In this document: positions 28,397-38,907 of the stretch, one piece after another
How positions within the stretch are numbered: position 1 is the first letter of the stretch
How the letters are laid out: every line of letters begins with the position of its first letter
NCBI RefSeq assembly: GCF_001888055.1
Contig: NZ_LXHZ01000026.1
Coordinates: 1 to 64,000 of the forward strand
Reading direction: 5' to 3'
DNA length: 64,000 nt
Origin: Rappaport israeli
Lineage (GTDB): Bacteria > Pseudomonadota > Gammaproteobacteria > Cardiobacteriales > Cardiobacteriaceae
Translations under genes and position numbers: made by a program
Notes under the pieces: model-generated
The model's input: only the letters and a program-made list of their open reading frames with translations
Databases searched by the model: none
What the model was told of the DNA's origin: nothing

Positions 28397-31300
28397 TGTT
28401 GTTTTGCCTTATGTTGATTTGCATATTCATAGTGAGTTTTCGCTAACCGATAGTATTTTGCGTGTGGGTGAGATTGTGGCACATGCAAAGCAACAGGGTG
28501 CGCATTCGGTGGCTTTGACTGACCGCAATAATGTCTATGGGGCGATGAAGTTTTATAAAGCGGCACGTGCCGCTGGGATTAAACCGATTTTGGGCTGTGA
28601 TTTGACGGTGCGCGATGAAGAGGGGGCGTTGGCGCAATTGGTGCTGTTGGCGCAACATCATGCGGGATTTGTGCATTTGTGTGAATTGGTGAGCGCGGCG
28701 TATCAATATGACCAAGATGCGCAGGCGGTGGCGGTGGATTGGAAGCGCTTAACCTCTAGGCAGTGTGAGGGGTTGATTGCGTTGTCGGGGGGGATGCAGG
28801 GTGATGTGGCGCAATTGGTGTTGCAAAATCGTAGGCAGGAGGCGCTTGAGCGGATACGCCATTGGCAAGCGGTCTTTGGCAATCGCTATTATTTGCAAAT
28901 TGCAAGGCATGGCGTGGAAGGGGAGGCGCAGTATATTGAGGCGTGTCAGGCGTTTGAGGAGCAGTGTGATGTGGTGTCTGTGGCGACTAATTTGGCGTGT
29001 TTTGGCAATCGTGCGGGTGATTTTGAGGTGCATGAGGCGAGGATTTGTATTAGTGGGGGCTATCAGTTGATTGACCCACGGCGTCCGCGACCGTTTACGC
29101 AAAATCATTGTTTGCAATCTAGGGATAAGATGAATGCCCTTTTTTCAGATGCGCCAATGCTTTTGCAAAATAGTGAGGTGGTGGCTAAGCGTTGTAATAC
29201 GGTGTTGGCGTTGGGTGAAAATTATTTGCCTGATTTTCCAGTGCCTGAGGGTCAATCCATTGAACAGTTTTTGGTGGATATGGCAGAACAGGGGCTTGAA
29301 CGGCGCTTGACGCAGTTATTTGATGAGCAGGCGCGTTATCAAGAGAAAGCGCCTGAATATCGCGCGCGGTTGCAGCAAGAATTGGCGGTGATTAATCAAA
29401 TGGGTTTTGCAGGCTATTTTTTGATTGTGGCGGATTTTATTCGTTGGGCAAAACACAATGAAATTGCTGTTGGGCCTGGACGGGGGTCGGGCGCGGGGTC
29501 GTTGGTGGCCTATGCGTTGGAGATTACTGACCTTGACCCGCTTGCCTATGATTTGCTGTTTGAGCGGTTTTTAAATCCTGATCGTGTGTCAATGCCTGAT
29601 TTTGATATTGATTTTTGTATGGAAAAGCGCGATAGGGTGATTGAATATGTTGCGGATAAATACGGTAGTGAGAAGGTGTCGCAAATCGCAACATTTGGCA
29701 CGATGGCGGCAAAGGCGGTTATTCGCGATGTGGGGCGGGTGATGGGAATGCCTTATCCTGTGGTGGATAGGTTGTCCAAGATGGTGCCAAATGTTTTGAA
29801 AATTAAGCTGTTGGATGCTTTGGGGAAAAGTGAGAGGTCGCAAAGTAAGCCAGAGATGGTGTCTGAGGAGTTAATCGAGCAATACGATAATAATGAAGAG
29901 GCGAAACAGTTGTTGGAGACGTGTTTGCGCCTAGAGGGGTTGGCGCGAAATGTGGGTAAGCATGCAGGGGGGTGGTGATTGCGCCTACTAAATTATCTGA
30001 TTTTTCTGCATTGTATGCTGAGCATGCTGGCGCAGGGGTGAGTTCGCAGTTTGATAAAGATGATATTGAAGCGGTGGGGTTGGTTAAATTCGACTTTTTA
30101 GGGCTGCGGACGTTGACGGTAATTGATTGGGCGTTGGCGCATGTGAATAAGCGTCGGCGTCGGGAAGGATTAGGGGATTTGGATTTAACGCGGGTGTCGT
30201 TAGAGGATAAGGCAACTTATGATTTGCTGAAATCTGGACAAACAACGGGGGTTTTCCAGCTGGAGTCCCGTGGGATGAAGGAGCTGATTTTAAGAATAAA
30301 GCCTGATAATTTTGAGGAGATCGTGGCGCTGGTGGCGCTATTTCGTCCTGGTCCGTTGCAATCGGGAATGGTGGATGATTTTATTCGGCGTAAGCATGGT
30401 TTGGCAGAGGTGATTTATCCGCATCCTGATTTAGAGCCCATTTTAAATACGACTTATGGGGTTATGGTTTATCAGGAGCAGGTGATGCAGGTGGCTCAGG
30501 TGTTGGCAAAATATAGTCTGGGAGAAGCAGATATTTTGCGCCGCGCGATGGGTAAGAAAAAAGCAGAAGAGATGGCAATGCAACGAGAGATTTTCACCTC
30601 TAAGGCGGTAGCGCAGGGGGTGAAAGCGCAGTTGGCGGCAGAGATTTTTGATTTGATGGCAAAATTTGCTGAGTATGGTTTTAATAAATCACATTCAGCA
30701 GCTTATGCGTTGTTATCGTATCAAACCGCGTGGTTAAAAACGCACTATCCAGCGGAGTTTCTAGCGGCGGTGCTAACTTCTGAAATGGACCATACAGATA
30801 AAATCGTTCGCTTTATTGATGAATGTCAGAAAATGGGGATTGAGGTGTTGCCTCCTAGTATTAATCAATCGCACTATGCTTTTACTGTGAATGAGGCAGG
30901 AGCAATTGTTTATGGTTTGGGTGCTATAAAGGGGGTGGGGGAGAATGCGATTAATGCCATTGTGGCTGAGCGAGAGGCAGGCGGCGCATTTGATTCACTA
31001 GAAGGGGTTTGTCAGCGATTGAATTTGAAGAAACTAAATCGTAAAACGCTTGAAACGCTTATTTATGCGGGCGCTTTTGATGCTTTGACAATCAATCGTG
31101 GCGCGATTTTTACAGCACTTCCTGAGATGTTGCAGTTATCTGAGCAGATTCATAAAGATGAGCAAACCCAACAGCATGATATGTTTGCATTATTTGGCAA
31201 TGTGCCTTCTATAGAACGTAAATTGTTAAAACTTGATGACTCTAATCAATGGGATAAGAGAATACAGCTGGAGTATGAAAAGAAAACGTTGGGTTTGTTT

Positions 31301-31934
31301 TTAAGCGACCATCCAATTAAGCCTATGCGTCAGCTTTTACTGCAGATGTGCCCTAAAACAATCGCCGAATTAAATGATGAACTAGAGCAACAGGAAAAAC
31401 CGCTTAAAAAAAGGGGCGGGATATGAGGTGTGGGTTGGTGGGTTGGTGTTAGATGTGCGCAAGATGAAGTCTAAAAAAGGGCATTGGATGGCGTTTTTAA
31501 CCTTAGATGATTTGTCTGGGCGTTGTGAGTGCAGTGTATTTGGGGATTTGGTACAACAGGCGGATGCTTACTTACAAGCGGATGCAATTTTGGTTATTCG
31601 TGCAAAAGTAGAATATGCGTTTTATCGTGAGCAGTGGCAGCTTATTGCACAGGAAATTATGCCAATCGAGCGGGCGCAATTCCAATTGTTGAAGGCTTTG
31701 CAGATTTCTTTAATCAATAAACCCACAGAAAAGACGATACAAATTGGAGAGTTTTTAGCGCAATTAAAGAATAGTCAGGGAATTCCAATGTCAATTCGCG
31801 TAGAGTTGGCTGCAGAAAATGTTGCGGGAATGCTGCAATTACCTGGTGTTTATCAAATAGATGCGCAAGCTTTTAAAACACTAGAGCAGATGATTGGCAA
31901 GGAAGCAATGTTTTCTAGTTACATTACACAATAA
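28389..31934 (+). CDS. dnaE: DNA polymerase III alpha subunit, two frameshifts
   Basis: Replicative polymerase, about 1180 residues. The PHP domain starts YVDLHIHSEFSLTDSILRVG. The palm has PGRGSGAGSLVAYALEITDL and the catalytic aspartates in MPDFDIDFCMEKRDRVIEYV. The frame breaks at a G6 run (29967-29972; seven G gives HAGGVVIAPTKLSDF) and again at an A7 run (31406-31412; six A gives KKGAGYEVWVGGLVLDVR, the OB domain). QLESRGMKELILRIKPDNFE, YNKSHSAAYALLSYQTAWLK-like and RAMGKKKAEEM sequences lie in between. The gene is essential, so both breaks are almost certainly sequence errors. Confidence 0.95.
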
Positions 31935-31956
31935 CTTCACATAGGGATAAATATAG

Positions 31957-33597
31957 ATGAATCGCGTCATTAGATTTTTAACGGTAGGCATTTTAGCTAT
32001 TGGGCTATTTAAGCTCACTGCTGGTGTGGCAGAAACTAACTCAGTATTGCCCGATGGTGAAAAGGCAATACTGGAATCATTAAAAACATTGCCTGCAACA
32101 AATGGACAAGCCGGTAAGGATTTTTTAGCGCCAAAACCAACGCTGGTGAAGTTTTGGGCAAGCTGGTGTCCGCTATGTTTGGCTGGTCTAGAAGAAGCAA
32201 ATCAATGGCGTAGAGACCCTGATTTTGCAGGGGTTAACTTTGTGAGCGTGGTTTCACCAGATTATTTTGCTGAGATGAGTGAGCCTGATTTGCAATTATG
32301 GTATGAGGGATTGGATTATCCTGATTTGCCTGTGTTAAAAGATAGGGGGGGTGAAATAGCTCAATCTTTAGGCTTGAATGTCTATCCAAGCTGGGCATTA
32401 TTAGATAGCAGTGGTAAGGTGCAAAGAGTTATGCGTGGCGATTTGCATAAGGCGCAGTTATTAGAGCTCATTGCAAAACCTGATGCTAAATTAAGCGCTA
32501 AACAAACTTTTTATAAACAAAATAAAGACGGAGCAAAACCTATGAATACTAAAGAAATTTATCTTGCAGGAGGCTGTTTTTGGGGATTGGAAGCTTATTT
32601 TGAACGCATTGATGGCGTGGTTGATGCGGTATCAGGTTATGCTAATGGCAATACTGAAAATCCCACTTATCAAGATGTGGTTAAGCGCAATACAGGGCAT
32701 GCTGAGACAGTTAAAGTAACCTATGATGCTGAGCGTCTCTCTTTAAGCGATATTTTGGCTTACTATTTGCGTGTAATTGACCCAACTAGTTTAAATAAAC
32801 AAGGCAATGACCGCGGTACGCAATACCGCACTGGGGTGTACTATACAGACCCGAGTGAGAAGAGCATTATTAGCGAAGCATTAGCGCAAGAGCAGAAGAA
32901 GTTTAAAAAACCTATCGTGGTAGAAAATGAGCCTTTGCAACAATTTTTTATGGCAGAAGACTATCACCAAGATTATTTAACTAAGAATCCAAATGGTTAT
33001 TGTCATATTGATATAAGTTTGGCCGATAAACCGTTAGCGCACAAAACAAATGGAGAGAAAATGAGTAGCACAGAAACCAATGTGTCTGAAAAAGGTCAAA
33101 ATATGTCTGTAAAAGTGGATGCTAGCAAATATCAAAAGCCTGATGCAGAAACTGTTAAAAAGCAATTAAGCGCGATGCAGTATAACGTTACACAAAAAGC
33201 AGGAACAGAGCGCGCATTTAGCCATGAATACGACCATTTATTTGCGCCAGGGCTTTATGTGGATATAGTCAGTGGTGAACCTTTATTCAGTTCAGCAGAT
33301 AAATACCAATCTGGATGCGGTTGGCCGAGCTTTACTAAGCCTATTGATGGTGATGTGATTGTTGAGCATGAAGATCGCTCTTTTAATATGCGTCGCACAG
33401 AGGTGCGTAGTCGCGTAGCGGATTCTCACCTAGGGCATGTATTTACAGATGGACCTAAAGAAGCAGGTGGATTGCGTTACTGCATTAATGGCGCAAGTTT
33501 GCGTTTTATTCCACTAGATAAGCTAGAAGCTGAGGGTTATGGAGAATATAAATCAATCATTGCAAATGCCAAGCCGATTGAGAAACAATCTTCTTAA
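31957..33597 (+). CDS. msrAB: thioredoxin-MsrA-MsrB fusion (PilB-type methionine sulfoxide reductase)
   Basis: A 546-residue three-domain protein for envelope repair of oxidised methionine. An N-terminal signal or anchor (1-24) is followed by a TlpA/DsbD-like domain with WASWCPLC (Cys71, Cys74); MsrA with [11 protein letters not shown] (catalytic Cys207) and [10 protein letters not shown]; a linker (about 355-385); and MsrB with [26 protein letters not shown] and [13 protein letters not shown] (catalytic Cys509). The first domain recycles the other two. The order matches Neisseria PilB/MsrAB. It lies 22 bp after dnaE and ends before a strong bidirectional terminator. Confidence 0.95.
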   Translation: MNRVIRFLTVGILAIGLFKLTAGVAETNSVLPDGEKAILESLKTLPATNGQAGKDFLAPKPTLVKFWASWCPLCLAGLEEANQWRRDPDFAGVNFVSVVSPDYFAEMSEPDLQLWYEGLDYPDLPVLKDRGGEIAQSLGLNVYPSWALLDSSGKVQRVMRGDLHKAQLLELIAKPDAKLSAKQTFYKQNKDGAKPMNTKEIYLAGGCFWGLEAYFERIDGVVDAVSGYANGNTENPTYQDVVKRNTGHAETVKVTYDAERLSLSDILAYYLRVIDPTSLNKQGNDRGTQYRTGVYYTDPSEKSIISEALAQEQKKFKKPIVVENEPLQQFFMAEDYHQDYLTKNPNGYCHIDISLADKPLAHKTNGEKMSSTETNVSEKGQNMSVKVDASKYQKPDAETVKKQLSAMQYNVTQKAGTERAFSHEYDHLFAPGLYVDIVSGEPLFSSADKYQSGCGWPSFTKPIDGDVIVEHEDRSFNMRRTEVRSRVADSHLGHVFTDGPKEAGGLRYCINGASLRFIPLDKLEAEGYGEYKSIIANAKPIEKQSS

Positions 33598-33663
33598 GTT
33601 ATAACAATCCTAGAAATTCCATAACCTAGGTAAAGCGATAGAATTTTTAGGCGGTTGAAAATA

Positions 33664-33697
33664 TAAAAAAAGCCAGAGTAAAATCTGGCTTTTGTTT
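33664..33697. terminator. bidirectional intrinsic terminator between msrAB and yrdC-like gene
   Basis: AGCCAGA (33671-33677) and TCTGGCT (33684-33690) form a 7-bp stem, flanked by A7 on the left and TTTGTTTT on the right, so it can end transcription from both convergent genes. Confidence 0.85.
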
Positions 33698-33711
33698 TAT
33701 TTAGAATGAAA

Positions 33712-34488
33712 TTAATAATATTCGCCGTGGCGATAGTCCCAGCTGGGAAAAATATCGCTTAAATGCATCATGATTTTATCTACATCCAGCCCTTTGCGGA
33801 TTAATACTGGCGCAGGAGAAATAGAACGTTGACCTTGTTGTTCTGGGATAAGTTGACCATTCTCATCGACCATGGAAACCATAACGCCTTGCTCATAGCG
33901 CGTCTCAAGAGTTTTATCAGGCTGGATAGAGGCGACATAATCATCCGCTTCAATAATCAAATCTACGCTAGATGCAATACGTTCGCCAATACCTTCAACC
34001 ATCCCACGATTACCTTGACCTGAAGGGTTTGCAGAGCTAGCAAAAATCATTTTGCCTTCTTGCTCCCAAAAATGTTTGGCAATCTGCTCTCCTGGGGTGC
34101 CAAAACGGATAACAAAACAGCTGGTTTCTCTTTTGTCCATCATAAGTTCTTTGCGTCCATCATTGGCAAGATTGGCTTTGGCTTCTTCTTTCCATGGCAA
34201 AATACAACCTAATAAGATGTCTTCATCCCAATGTTTTTGATAAAGCGCTTCAATTTCTGGATTTAATTGCGCTAAGGCGCGCAGTTGAGCCATGCTGCCA
34301 CAAAGGACGACACCTGGTTTATTACGTTTGCGCTCTTTGGCATCAAATTTGCGCTCCAAGCCTTTATAGTCAGTGGTGATAATAATATAACCAACCTTTG
34401 TTGGACTAACGATTACACCTCCTTCTTGATTTAATGCTTCTAATGCCTGTGGTGGGATTTGTTTTTGCCAGTGAATTTTTTCAGCCAT
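33712..34488 (-). CDS. Sua5/YciO/YrdC family protein, divergent paralogue
   Basis: 258 residues from ATG 34486-34488, which has GGAG nine bases upstream; an ATG five codons earlier lacks one. The domain core is recognisable: EGGVIVSPTKVGYIIITTDY, ERKRNKPGVVLCGSMAQLRA, SCFVIRFGTPGEQIAKHF, IFASSANPSGQGN. YrdC proteins form threonylcarbamoyl-AMP for t6A tRNA. This one differs from the usual compact TsaC (about 185 residues) by an acidic insertion near residues 90-125 and a 45-residue C-terminal tail ending YRHGEYY, so it may have another role. It is transcribed after the BCCT gene. Confidence 0.75.
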   Translation of the reverse strand: MAEKIHWQKQIPPQALEALNQEGGVIVSPTKVGYIIITTDYKGLERKFDAKERKRNKPGVVLCGSMAQLRALAQLNPEIEALYQKHWDEDILLGCILPWKEEAKANLANDGRKELMMDKRETSCFVIRFGTPGEQIAKHFWEQEGKMIFASSANPSGQGNRGMVEGIGERIASSVDLIIEADDYVASIQPDKTLETRYEQGVMVSMVDENGQLIPEQQGQRSISPAPVLIRKGLDVDKIMMHLSDIFPSWDYRHGEYY

Positions 34489-34558
34489 TAATAATTTCTC
34501 CATAGTAAATAAAGGGCGGTTATTTTAGCATTGAATACTTTTATGTATCGATGCTTAC

Positions 34559-34588
34559 TTTTAATCCCCAAAAAGGGGTTAAAAGCGA
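34559..34588 (-). terminator. stem-loop terminator after the BCCT gene
   Basis: TTAATCCCC and GGGGTTAA around AAAAA (34561-34582), flanked by short T/A tracts. It lies between the BCCT stop and the YrdC-like gene on the same strand; the weak T tract suggests partial read-through. Confidence 0.55.
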
Positions 34589-34592
34589 TGAT

Positions 34593-36614
34593 TTAAGCCG
34601 ATGGACCATGATGAGTAATCGGTGCTTGTGTAATTAAATCGTGCTCATCGGTATTGAGTAAGATTAAATAGCGCTGATACTGTTTTAAAACATCAGCGAT
34701 TAATTGGTCACGCCCCATATATTTCACATCGTAACCTAAACGACCATCACCAAAATATGTAATGGGTTCATAAATAGTCTGGTGGCGTGCTGTTGGGATA
34801 TGTGTTTCATCTAATACCGCCTTAGAGGATTCTCTCGTTTGCACAGCAATGCCATAAATAAAGTTGCGCAATAAACCTTTTTCTATTACTAATTCAATGC
34901 TTTGCGTGGGGTCTGTGGTTTCATTAATGCTTACAGTCAAGCCATGTTTTTCAACCAATTCTGTTTTAAGCATATTGAAGGCAGGGCGTGCTGTTTTTTC
35001 AAAAAACTCATGCATATCTTGCTTTTGGGTTTGCGATAAAATCTTAGCTAAATTTGTTTGCCAATTATTGCCATTCCAAAAAACAGTTGCTTCATTAAGG
35101 GATTTATTAAAATACTTGCTATCTACACTTAGGCTTTTAAGCAAGCTATAACACATAATCACCATTAAGAAGGCAAATGGCAAAGCTGCTACTAAGGTCA
35201 TCGCTTGAATAGCATCTAGTCCGTCAGTATAGAGCAATGCAATGGCAACTATGGTAATAATCACTGCCCATAAAATATTTTGCCAACGAGGAATATTATC
35301 TGAAATACCGTTTGAGGCGATGCTGTTTAAAACAAAAATCCCTGAATCTGCAGAAGTAATGAAAAACAGCGCCAAAATTAGCATCGCTACCAACCCTGTT
35401 AAAGAAGAAAGAGGGAAGTGTGCTAAGAACTCAAAGAGTAGATGCTCAGGTGAGCCTGTAAGTGCTGTGAGTGCGCCATTAGCCAGCTTATCAACTTCAA
35501 AAGCACTATTACCAAAAATAGTAAACCAAAAGGTAATTAATAATGTTGGAACAATCAATACACCAATGACAAATTCACGCACAGTTCTACCACGCGAAAT
35601 TTTAGCGATAAATAACCCTACAAAAGGCGACCATGAAAACCACCATGCCCAGTAAAAAACTGTCCAGCCAGAAAACCAATCTAAATGCTCAGAATCGTAG
35701 GTGAAGGTTTTAAAACCAAGTTTAAAGACATTACTTATATAGTTGCCTAAATTATCAGAATAAGCTGATAAAAGATAAACGGTAGAACCCGTAAATAGTA
35801 CAAATAACATCAGTAAAACTGATAAACTTAAATTAATCTCACTTAAAATGCGCACACCTTTACCAACTCCAGAAATCGCTGAAATAACAGCGATTGCCAT
35901 GACTACAACAATAATAAGGACTTGTTGAGAAAATCCAACTTCAGAAACCCATCCCACTGACTGTAGGCCAGCATTTAATTGAGCAGCGCCAAATCCTAGC
36001 GTGGTGATAATGCCAAAAACAGTAGCAATTAAGGCAACTGCATCAATAAAGTTTCCAAAAGGCCCATTAATTTTATCTTTTAAAATAGGATAAAATGTCG
36101 AACGTAAAGATAAAGGCAGGCGATAGCGAAAACTAAAGTATGCCAATGCTAAGGCAATCGTTCCATAGAGTGCCCAAGGATGAAAACCCCAGTGTAAAAA
36201 GGTATATAACATGGCATTTTGTTCAGTATTGCCATCAGTAATTGGACTGGCAGCATGCATAAGGGGTTCAGCAGTACCAAAATACATTAAACCAATGCCC
36301 ATACCAGCAGCAAACAACATAGAAATCCATGATAGAAATGGAAATTCTGGTTCTTCATTATCCGCACCTAAGCGAATATCCCCTAGACGAGTAAAGGCTA
36401 ATATCGTTAGGAAAATAACAAATCCACTCACTGAAAGTAGATAAAACCAGCTAAAATATTGAAAGGCAGCATTTTTAGCGACTTGCAACGACCCAGCCAT
36501 CCAATCATTAGCATAAATTCCCAGTAGGGCAATTATGGCGATAAAAACAAAACTTGGAATAAAAACAGAGGGATGGAACGTTGTTTTTTGCTTAATGCGT
36601 TCATATAATGACAT
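34593..36614 (-). CDS. BCCT family betaine/choline/carnitine transporter (BetT-like)
   Basis: 673 residues. Twelve membrane segments precede a long cytoplasmic C-terminal domain of about 170 residues, as in osmoregulated BetT. Family motifs: GIGLMYFGTAEPL, FHWGFHPWALYG-like (LHWGFHPWALYGTIALALAY), the signature WAWWFSWSPFVGLFIAKISR with GRTVREF, and ITSADSGIFVLNSIASNG. It imports trimethylammonium osmolytes by H+ or Na+ symport. ATG 36614 has AAGGA nine bases upstream, so I prefer it to the TTG three codons before. The substrate is not decided by sequence. Confidence 0.9.
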   Translation of the reverse strand: MSLYERIKQKTTFHPSVFIPSFVFIAIIALLGIYANDWMAGSLQVAKNAAFQYFSWFYLLSVSGFVIFLTILAFTRLGDIRLGADNEEPEFPFLSWISMLFAAGMGIGLMYFGTAEPLMHAASPITDGNTEQNAMLYTFLHWGFHPWALYGTIALALAYFSFRYRLPLSLRSTFYPILKDKINGPFGNFIDAVALIATVFGIITTLGFGAAQLNAGLQSVGWVSEVGFSQQVLIIVVVMAIAVISAISGVGKGVRILSEINLSLSVLLMLFVLFTGSTVYLLSAYSDNLGNYISNVFKLGFKTFTYDSEHLDWFSGWTVFYWAWWFSWSPFVGLFIAKISRGRTVREFVIGVLIVPTLLITFWFTIFGNSAFEVDKLANGALTALTGSPEHLLFEFLAHFPLSSLTGLVAMLILALFFITSADSGIFVLNSIASNGISDNIPRWQNILWAVIITIVAIALLYTDGLDAIQAMTLVAALPFAFLMVIMCYSLLKSLSVDSKYFNKSLNEATVFWNGNNWQTNLAKILSQTQKQDMHEFFEKTARPAFNMLKTELVEKHGLTVSINETTDPTQSIELVIEKGLLRNFIYGIAVQTRESSKAVLDETHIPTARHQTIYEPITYFGDGRLGYDVKYMGRDQLIADVLKQYQRYLILLNTDEHDLITQAPITHHGPSA

Positions 36615-36937
36615 ATCAATCAATCCTTAATTATTTTAAATACGATAAAACAACCTACCGCTAAGCGACAGCATCTATCGCAAAATGCAAACTATAATAA
36701 ATATTGTGAAACAGTCTCTTGATTATATAACATTTTTTTAAAAAATAAACCTTGAGCCTAAATGCAATTCCTGCAAAGTTTTATCTCGGTTTGTTTAATA
36801 TGAAGTTTTTTACCTAGGCGCGCTATACCTATAAAAAGTAACCATATTTTATACAAATTTGCGCATAATGTGCTTTACTTGAAGGGTTTTACCCCCTACA
36901 ATCTTGAGAGTTTTAACTTATCAAAAGGAGCATAGAA
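36615..36937. promoter_or_regulatory. divergent AT-rich intergenic region between BCCT and yccA-like genes
   Basis: About 320 bases with no gene. On the minus strand TATATAAT-like sequence near 36725-36732 could be a -10 for the transporter. On the plus strand near-palindrome GCGCATAATGTGC (36865-36877) and TTTTACCCCC lie 40-70 bases before the GTG start of the next gene. No firm promoter could be assigned. Confidence 0.35.
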
Positions 36938-37597
36938 GTGAATCAACAACGGACAATTGATGTTCTTTCTCAGCAAAGCGTGATTGCACGCAATAAGGTT
37001 TTGCGTCAAACCTATATTTTATTATCAGCTAACGTGTTTTTTAGTGCCTTGTGTGCTTATATCGGCATGAAGCTCAATGTTGGTAATATCCCTTGGTTTA
37101 TGTCTATTGTGGCATTGATGGGGCTTTCTTATGGCATTGAAAAGAATAAAAATAATGGTCTAGGGATTGTATTGTTGTTTGCATTAACTGGCTTTTTGGG
37201 CTTTGTTGTCGCAAATATGGTTGGTACTTTAGTTGCAGCCAACTTAGGCTATGTAGTAGTAAAAGCCTTGATTGGCACAGGCATTATTTTCTTTGCGCTT
37301 TCGGCTTATGTGTTAGCGACAGGAACTAATTTTACCTTTTTAGGTGGTTTCTTATTTGTCGGTATTGTGATTGCTTTGCTTGCAGGCGTAGGCGCGATAT
37401 TTTTCAATATGACAGCGTTAAGCTTGGTAGTATCAGGGGCATCTTTGATTATCTTTTCAGGGTATGTGCTTTATCACACCAGCAATATTATTCATGGTGT
37501 TGAGGGCAACTATATCACTGCAACTTTAGATTTGTTTATTTCTATCTTTAACATTTTTACTAGCCTACTTCATTTGATTTTGGCTTTTAGAGAGTAA
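36938..37597 (+). CDS. Bax inhibitor-1/YccA family membrane protein
   Basis: 219 residues with seven predicted membrane segments. GTG start at 36938 with AAGGAG eight bases upstream; translation begins MNQQRTIDVLSQQSVIARNK VLRQTYILL-like, typical of YccA. Conserved C-terminal GYVLYHTSNIIHGVEGNYIT followed by ATLDLFISIFNIFTSLLHLI. YccA in E. coli inhibits FtsH protease and protects the Sec translocon when jammed; the same role is inferred here. Confidence 0.9.
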   Translation: MNQQRTIDVLSQQSVIARNKVLRQTYILLSANVFFSALCAYIGMKLNVGNIPWFMSIVALMGLSYGIEKNKNNGLGIVLLFALTGFLGFVVANMVGTLVAANLGYVVVKALIGTGIIFFALSAYVLATGTNFTFLGGFLFVGIVIALLAGVGAIFFNMTALSLVVSGASLIIFSGYVLYHTSNIIHGVEGNYITATLDLFISIFNIFTSLLHLILAFRE

Positions 37598-37623
37598 AAT
37601 TTTTTACTGTTACTTATGTCTGT

Positions 37624-37655
37624 GATAGCACTCTTCTTGAGTGCTATCTTTTATT
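37624..37655 (+). terminator. strong intrinsic terminator after yccA-like gene
   Basis: Perfect 10-bp stem GATAGCACTC / GAGTGCTATC with loop TTCTT, followed by TTTTATT. It lies 27 bp after the stop. Confidence 0.92.
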
Positions 37656-37682
37656 GTGTAAAGCCGTGTGGCCTATCATTTG

Positions 37683-38288
37683 ATGAATAAGAAATCTTAT
37701 ATCGCTTGCCCTTATTGTGATGCGCTTTACGATAATGTCGTATTGGGCTCAAATGAGATTTTAGTTTGCCATGATTGCCATGCGGTGATTGATAATGGTA
37801 AAGCTGATTTTGTTCGCTCGTTTATTTTTGCGCTCACTGCTTTAATCTTATTTGTTATTTCTAATACTTTTGCATTTATCACTATTAATCTCAAAGGTGA
37901 GGAAAGTACAATCACAGTATTTTCCAGCATAAAATCATTGTTTGAAAATGATTTGACAATTTTAGGGTTTTTAGTGTTATTGCTTATTATTGTAATGCCT
38001 CTTTGGTATTTGCTGGCAATGGTCTGGGTGGGAATTAGTTTTTATTTTGATTTTTCCACACAACTTACGCGTAGATTTTTACACTGGATGGAACATTTAG
38101 CCCCTTGGAATATGTTAGATGTTTATTTGGCGGGTGTGGTGGTGACAATGGTCAAAATTCTTACTTTAGCAGACATTGAATTTGAGGCAGCGTTTTGGGC
38201 ATTCTGCTTGTTAATGGTATGCAATTTTTTTGCAAATCATTATTTTCATTTAGATGATGCGATGTTTAAAGCTTATGAGCGCAAATAA
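37683..38288 (+). CDS. pqiA: paraquat-inducible protein A, first half (PqiA1)
   Basis: 201 residues from ATG 37683. An N-terminal zinc-ribbon-like pair CPYCDALY and CHDCHAVI precedes four membrane helices (FVRSFIFALTALILFVISNT and later). In E. coli PqiA is one protein with two such modules; here each module is a separate gene, as also found in other genera. APWNMLDVYLAGVVVTMVKI is the conserved PqiA segment. It starts close after the upstream terminator and overlaps the second half by 14 bases. Confidence 0.88.
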   Translation: MNKKSYIACPYCDALYDNVVLGSNEILVCHDCHAVIDNGKADFVRSFIFALTALILFVISNTFAFITINLKGEESTITVFSSIKSLFENDLTILGFLVLLLIIVMPLWYLLAMVWVGISFYFDFSTQLTRRFLHWMEHLAPWNMLDVYLAGVVVTMVKILTLADIEFEAAFWAFCLLMVCNFFANHYFHLDDAMFKAYERK

Positions 38289-38907
38289 GACAGAGAAGCG
38301 CATAACTGCAAAATCTAGTCAGTTGGTGCATTGTTTGCAATGTGGCGTGCTTGCGCCTATAGAAGCAAAGCGATGCCAGCATTGCAATGGGCATTTATCT
38401 TCTCGTAAACGTGAGAGTAATCAACGTACTTGGGCTTATTTACTCACCTCGATTATTTTATTTTTCCCCGCAAATTTATTACCCATTACCTACACCAGTT
38501 ATCTAGGGCAAGCACCAACGGGCGATACAATTATGAGTAATATTATTTTGCTCTGGCATCATGGTTCGTATGGTGTGGCGTTAATTATATTTATTGCCAG
38601 CATATTCACACCTTTTATCAAAGTGTGTATATTGGTTTTTTTACTGACACATCAAAAACCTAAGTGCCCACCTGTATTGCAAACAAAATTATATCGGTTT
38701 GTGCATTTAATTGGGCGTTGGTCAATGATTGATGTATTCGTGGTGGCGCTTCTGGGGGCTTTGGTGCATGGAAAATTAGCTATTATTTCACCTGGGGCAG
38801 GAATTTTTGCTTTTGCAGGGGTTGTGGTGTTTTCTATGATTGCTACAGAGGCTTTTGATATTCGTATCCTTTGGGATAACTACAGAGAGAAAGATGCAAC
38901 AACCTAA
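38275..38907 (+). CDS. pqiA: paraquat-inducible protein A, second half (PqiA2)
   Basis: 210 residues from ATG 38275, overlapping the previous gene. A CLQCG ... CQHCNG zinc-ribbon pair, then four helices with PANLLPITYTSYLGQAP, YGVALIIFIASIFTPFIKVC and GRWSMIDVFVVALLGALVHG, the hallmark of the PqiA family. It overlaps pqiB by 14 bases. It is the membrane partner of the PqiB needle in intermembrane lipid transport. Confidence 0.88.
   Translation: MSANKTEKRITAKSSQLVHCLQCGVLAPIEAKRCQHCNGHLSSRKRESNQRTWAYLLTSIILFFPANLLPITYTSYLGQAPTGDTIMSNIILLWHHGSYGVALIIFIASIFTPFIKVCILVFLLTHQKPKCPPVLQTKLYRFVHLIGRWSMIDVFVVALLGALVHGKLAIISPGAGIFAFAGVVVFSMIATEAFDIRILWDNYREKDATT

Noticed and set aside
28749-29117. Antisense frame of 122 codons opposite dnaE
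   Set aside because: Arg/Leu/His-rich shadow of a well-supported coding region.
31400-31430. Programmed frameshift at the A7GGGG tract in dnaE
   Set aside because: The shift needed is +1, not the -1 typical of A-AAA-AAG slippery sites, and another dnaE break lies at a G6 run, so sequence error is simpler.
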